Source of the DNA: Channallabes apus
Lineage: Eukaryota > Chordata > Actinopteri > Siluriformes > Clariidae
Direction of reading: 5' to 3'
Assembly (NCBI GenBank): GCA_030522415.1
Contig: CM060112.1
Coordinates: forward strand, 400,001 to 464,000
DNA: 64,000 nt
Numbering within the stretch: position 1 is the first letter of the stretch; each line of letters starts with the position of its first letter. Both the position numbers and the translations under genes were made by a program. This document shows positions 63,861 to 64,000 of the stretch, piece after piece. The notes under the pieces were generated by a model that was not told the DNA's origin, did no database searches, and was given only the letters and a program-made list of their open reading frames with translations.

Positions 63861-64000
63861 AAGCTTTTATCCTTAATGCTTTTTTCCCCTCACGTTACTT
63901 TTACTTTTATACTTTAAGTAGTTTTGAAACCAGTACTTTTACACTTTTACTTGAGTAAAAAGCTTGAGTTGATACTTCAACTTCTAAAGAAGTCCTTTTA

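Larger units (their letters stand above)
60966..64000. mobile_element. Non-autonomous hAT element (CAGAGGTG family), runs off the window
   Basis: Starts CAGAGGTGTAAAGTAACGAAG at 60966 and matches 7487-7620. The other arm (CTTTAAGTAGTTTTGAAACC at 63915) matches 7779-7855 and continues past 64000. A Tc1 (61421-63025) and an inverted-repeat sequence (63028-63262) lie inside. The stretch 63263-63860 is unassigned. Confidence 0.75.

Overview
The window looks like a gene-poor, repeat-dense stretch of a teleost nuclear genome. The evidence is the mix of element families: L2-clade and Rex1-clade LINEs, RTE-like LINEs, several Tc1/mariner, pogo and hAT families, tRNA-headed SINEs, and abundant (CA)n, (GATA)n and (GA)n arrays. 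There is no bacterial-style gene organisation. I could not confirm any host protein-coding gene; two short exon-like stretches (1203-1325 and 26255-26360) are only candidates. A narrower taxon cannot be assigned from sequence alone.

Layout. 1-13 kb: the 3' end of an L2 LINE, a Tc1 transposon with an uninterrupted transposase but only one end, a minisatellite grown next to a Rex1 fragment, many microsatellites, a decayed Tc1, a short hAT element and a pogo-like MITE. 13-19.8 kb: an old L2 fragment interrupted by a SINE, itself interrupted by an apparently complete L2 (ORF1 esterase, ORF2 endonuclease/reverse transcriptase). 19.8-27 kb: a pogo remnant, SINE and LINE scraps, a frameshifted Rex1 and 2.9 kb of unassigned DNA. 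27-32 kb: a Tc1 copy split by a hAT-type element, then a possible long DNA transposon holding tRNA-Glu-like sequences. 32.5-40.2 kb: one large hAT transposon with an exact 8-bp target duplication, carrying a complete-looking L2 (fused ORF1-ORF2) and a SINE. 40.5-47.5 kb: two decayed LINEs cut by at least six later insertions (an L2, two SINEs, a Tc1, a pogo-like MITE and an L2 tail). 48-52.3 kb: a hAT MITE and a 3.1-kb TA-flanked element with long inverted ends. 52.4-57.3 kb: an intact-frame Rex1, head to head with a broken one. 57.7-64 kb: LTR-like and hAT ends, RTE pieces, a second hAT-type element, and a hAT MITE (running off the window) that holds a third Tc1 copy.

How the parts work together: the L2, Rex1 and RTE elements copy themselves by endonuclease nicking and target-primed reverse transcription; SINEs borrow such machinery; the Tc1, pogo and hAT elements cut and paste. 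Three reading frames look uninterrupted and possibly active: L2 at 14653-18627 (apart from one UGA between ORF1 and ORF2), L2 at 33924-37220, and Rex1 at 53106-55853. Most other coding traces are frameshifted or truncated.
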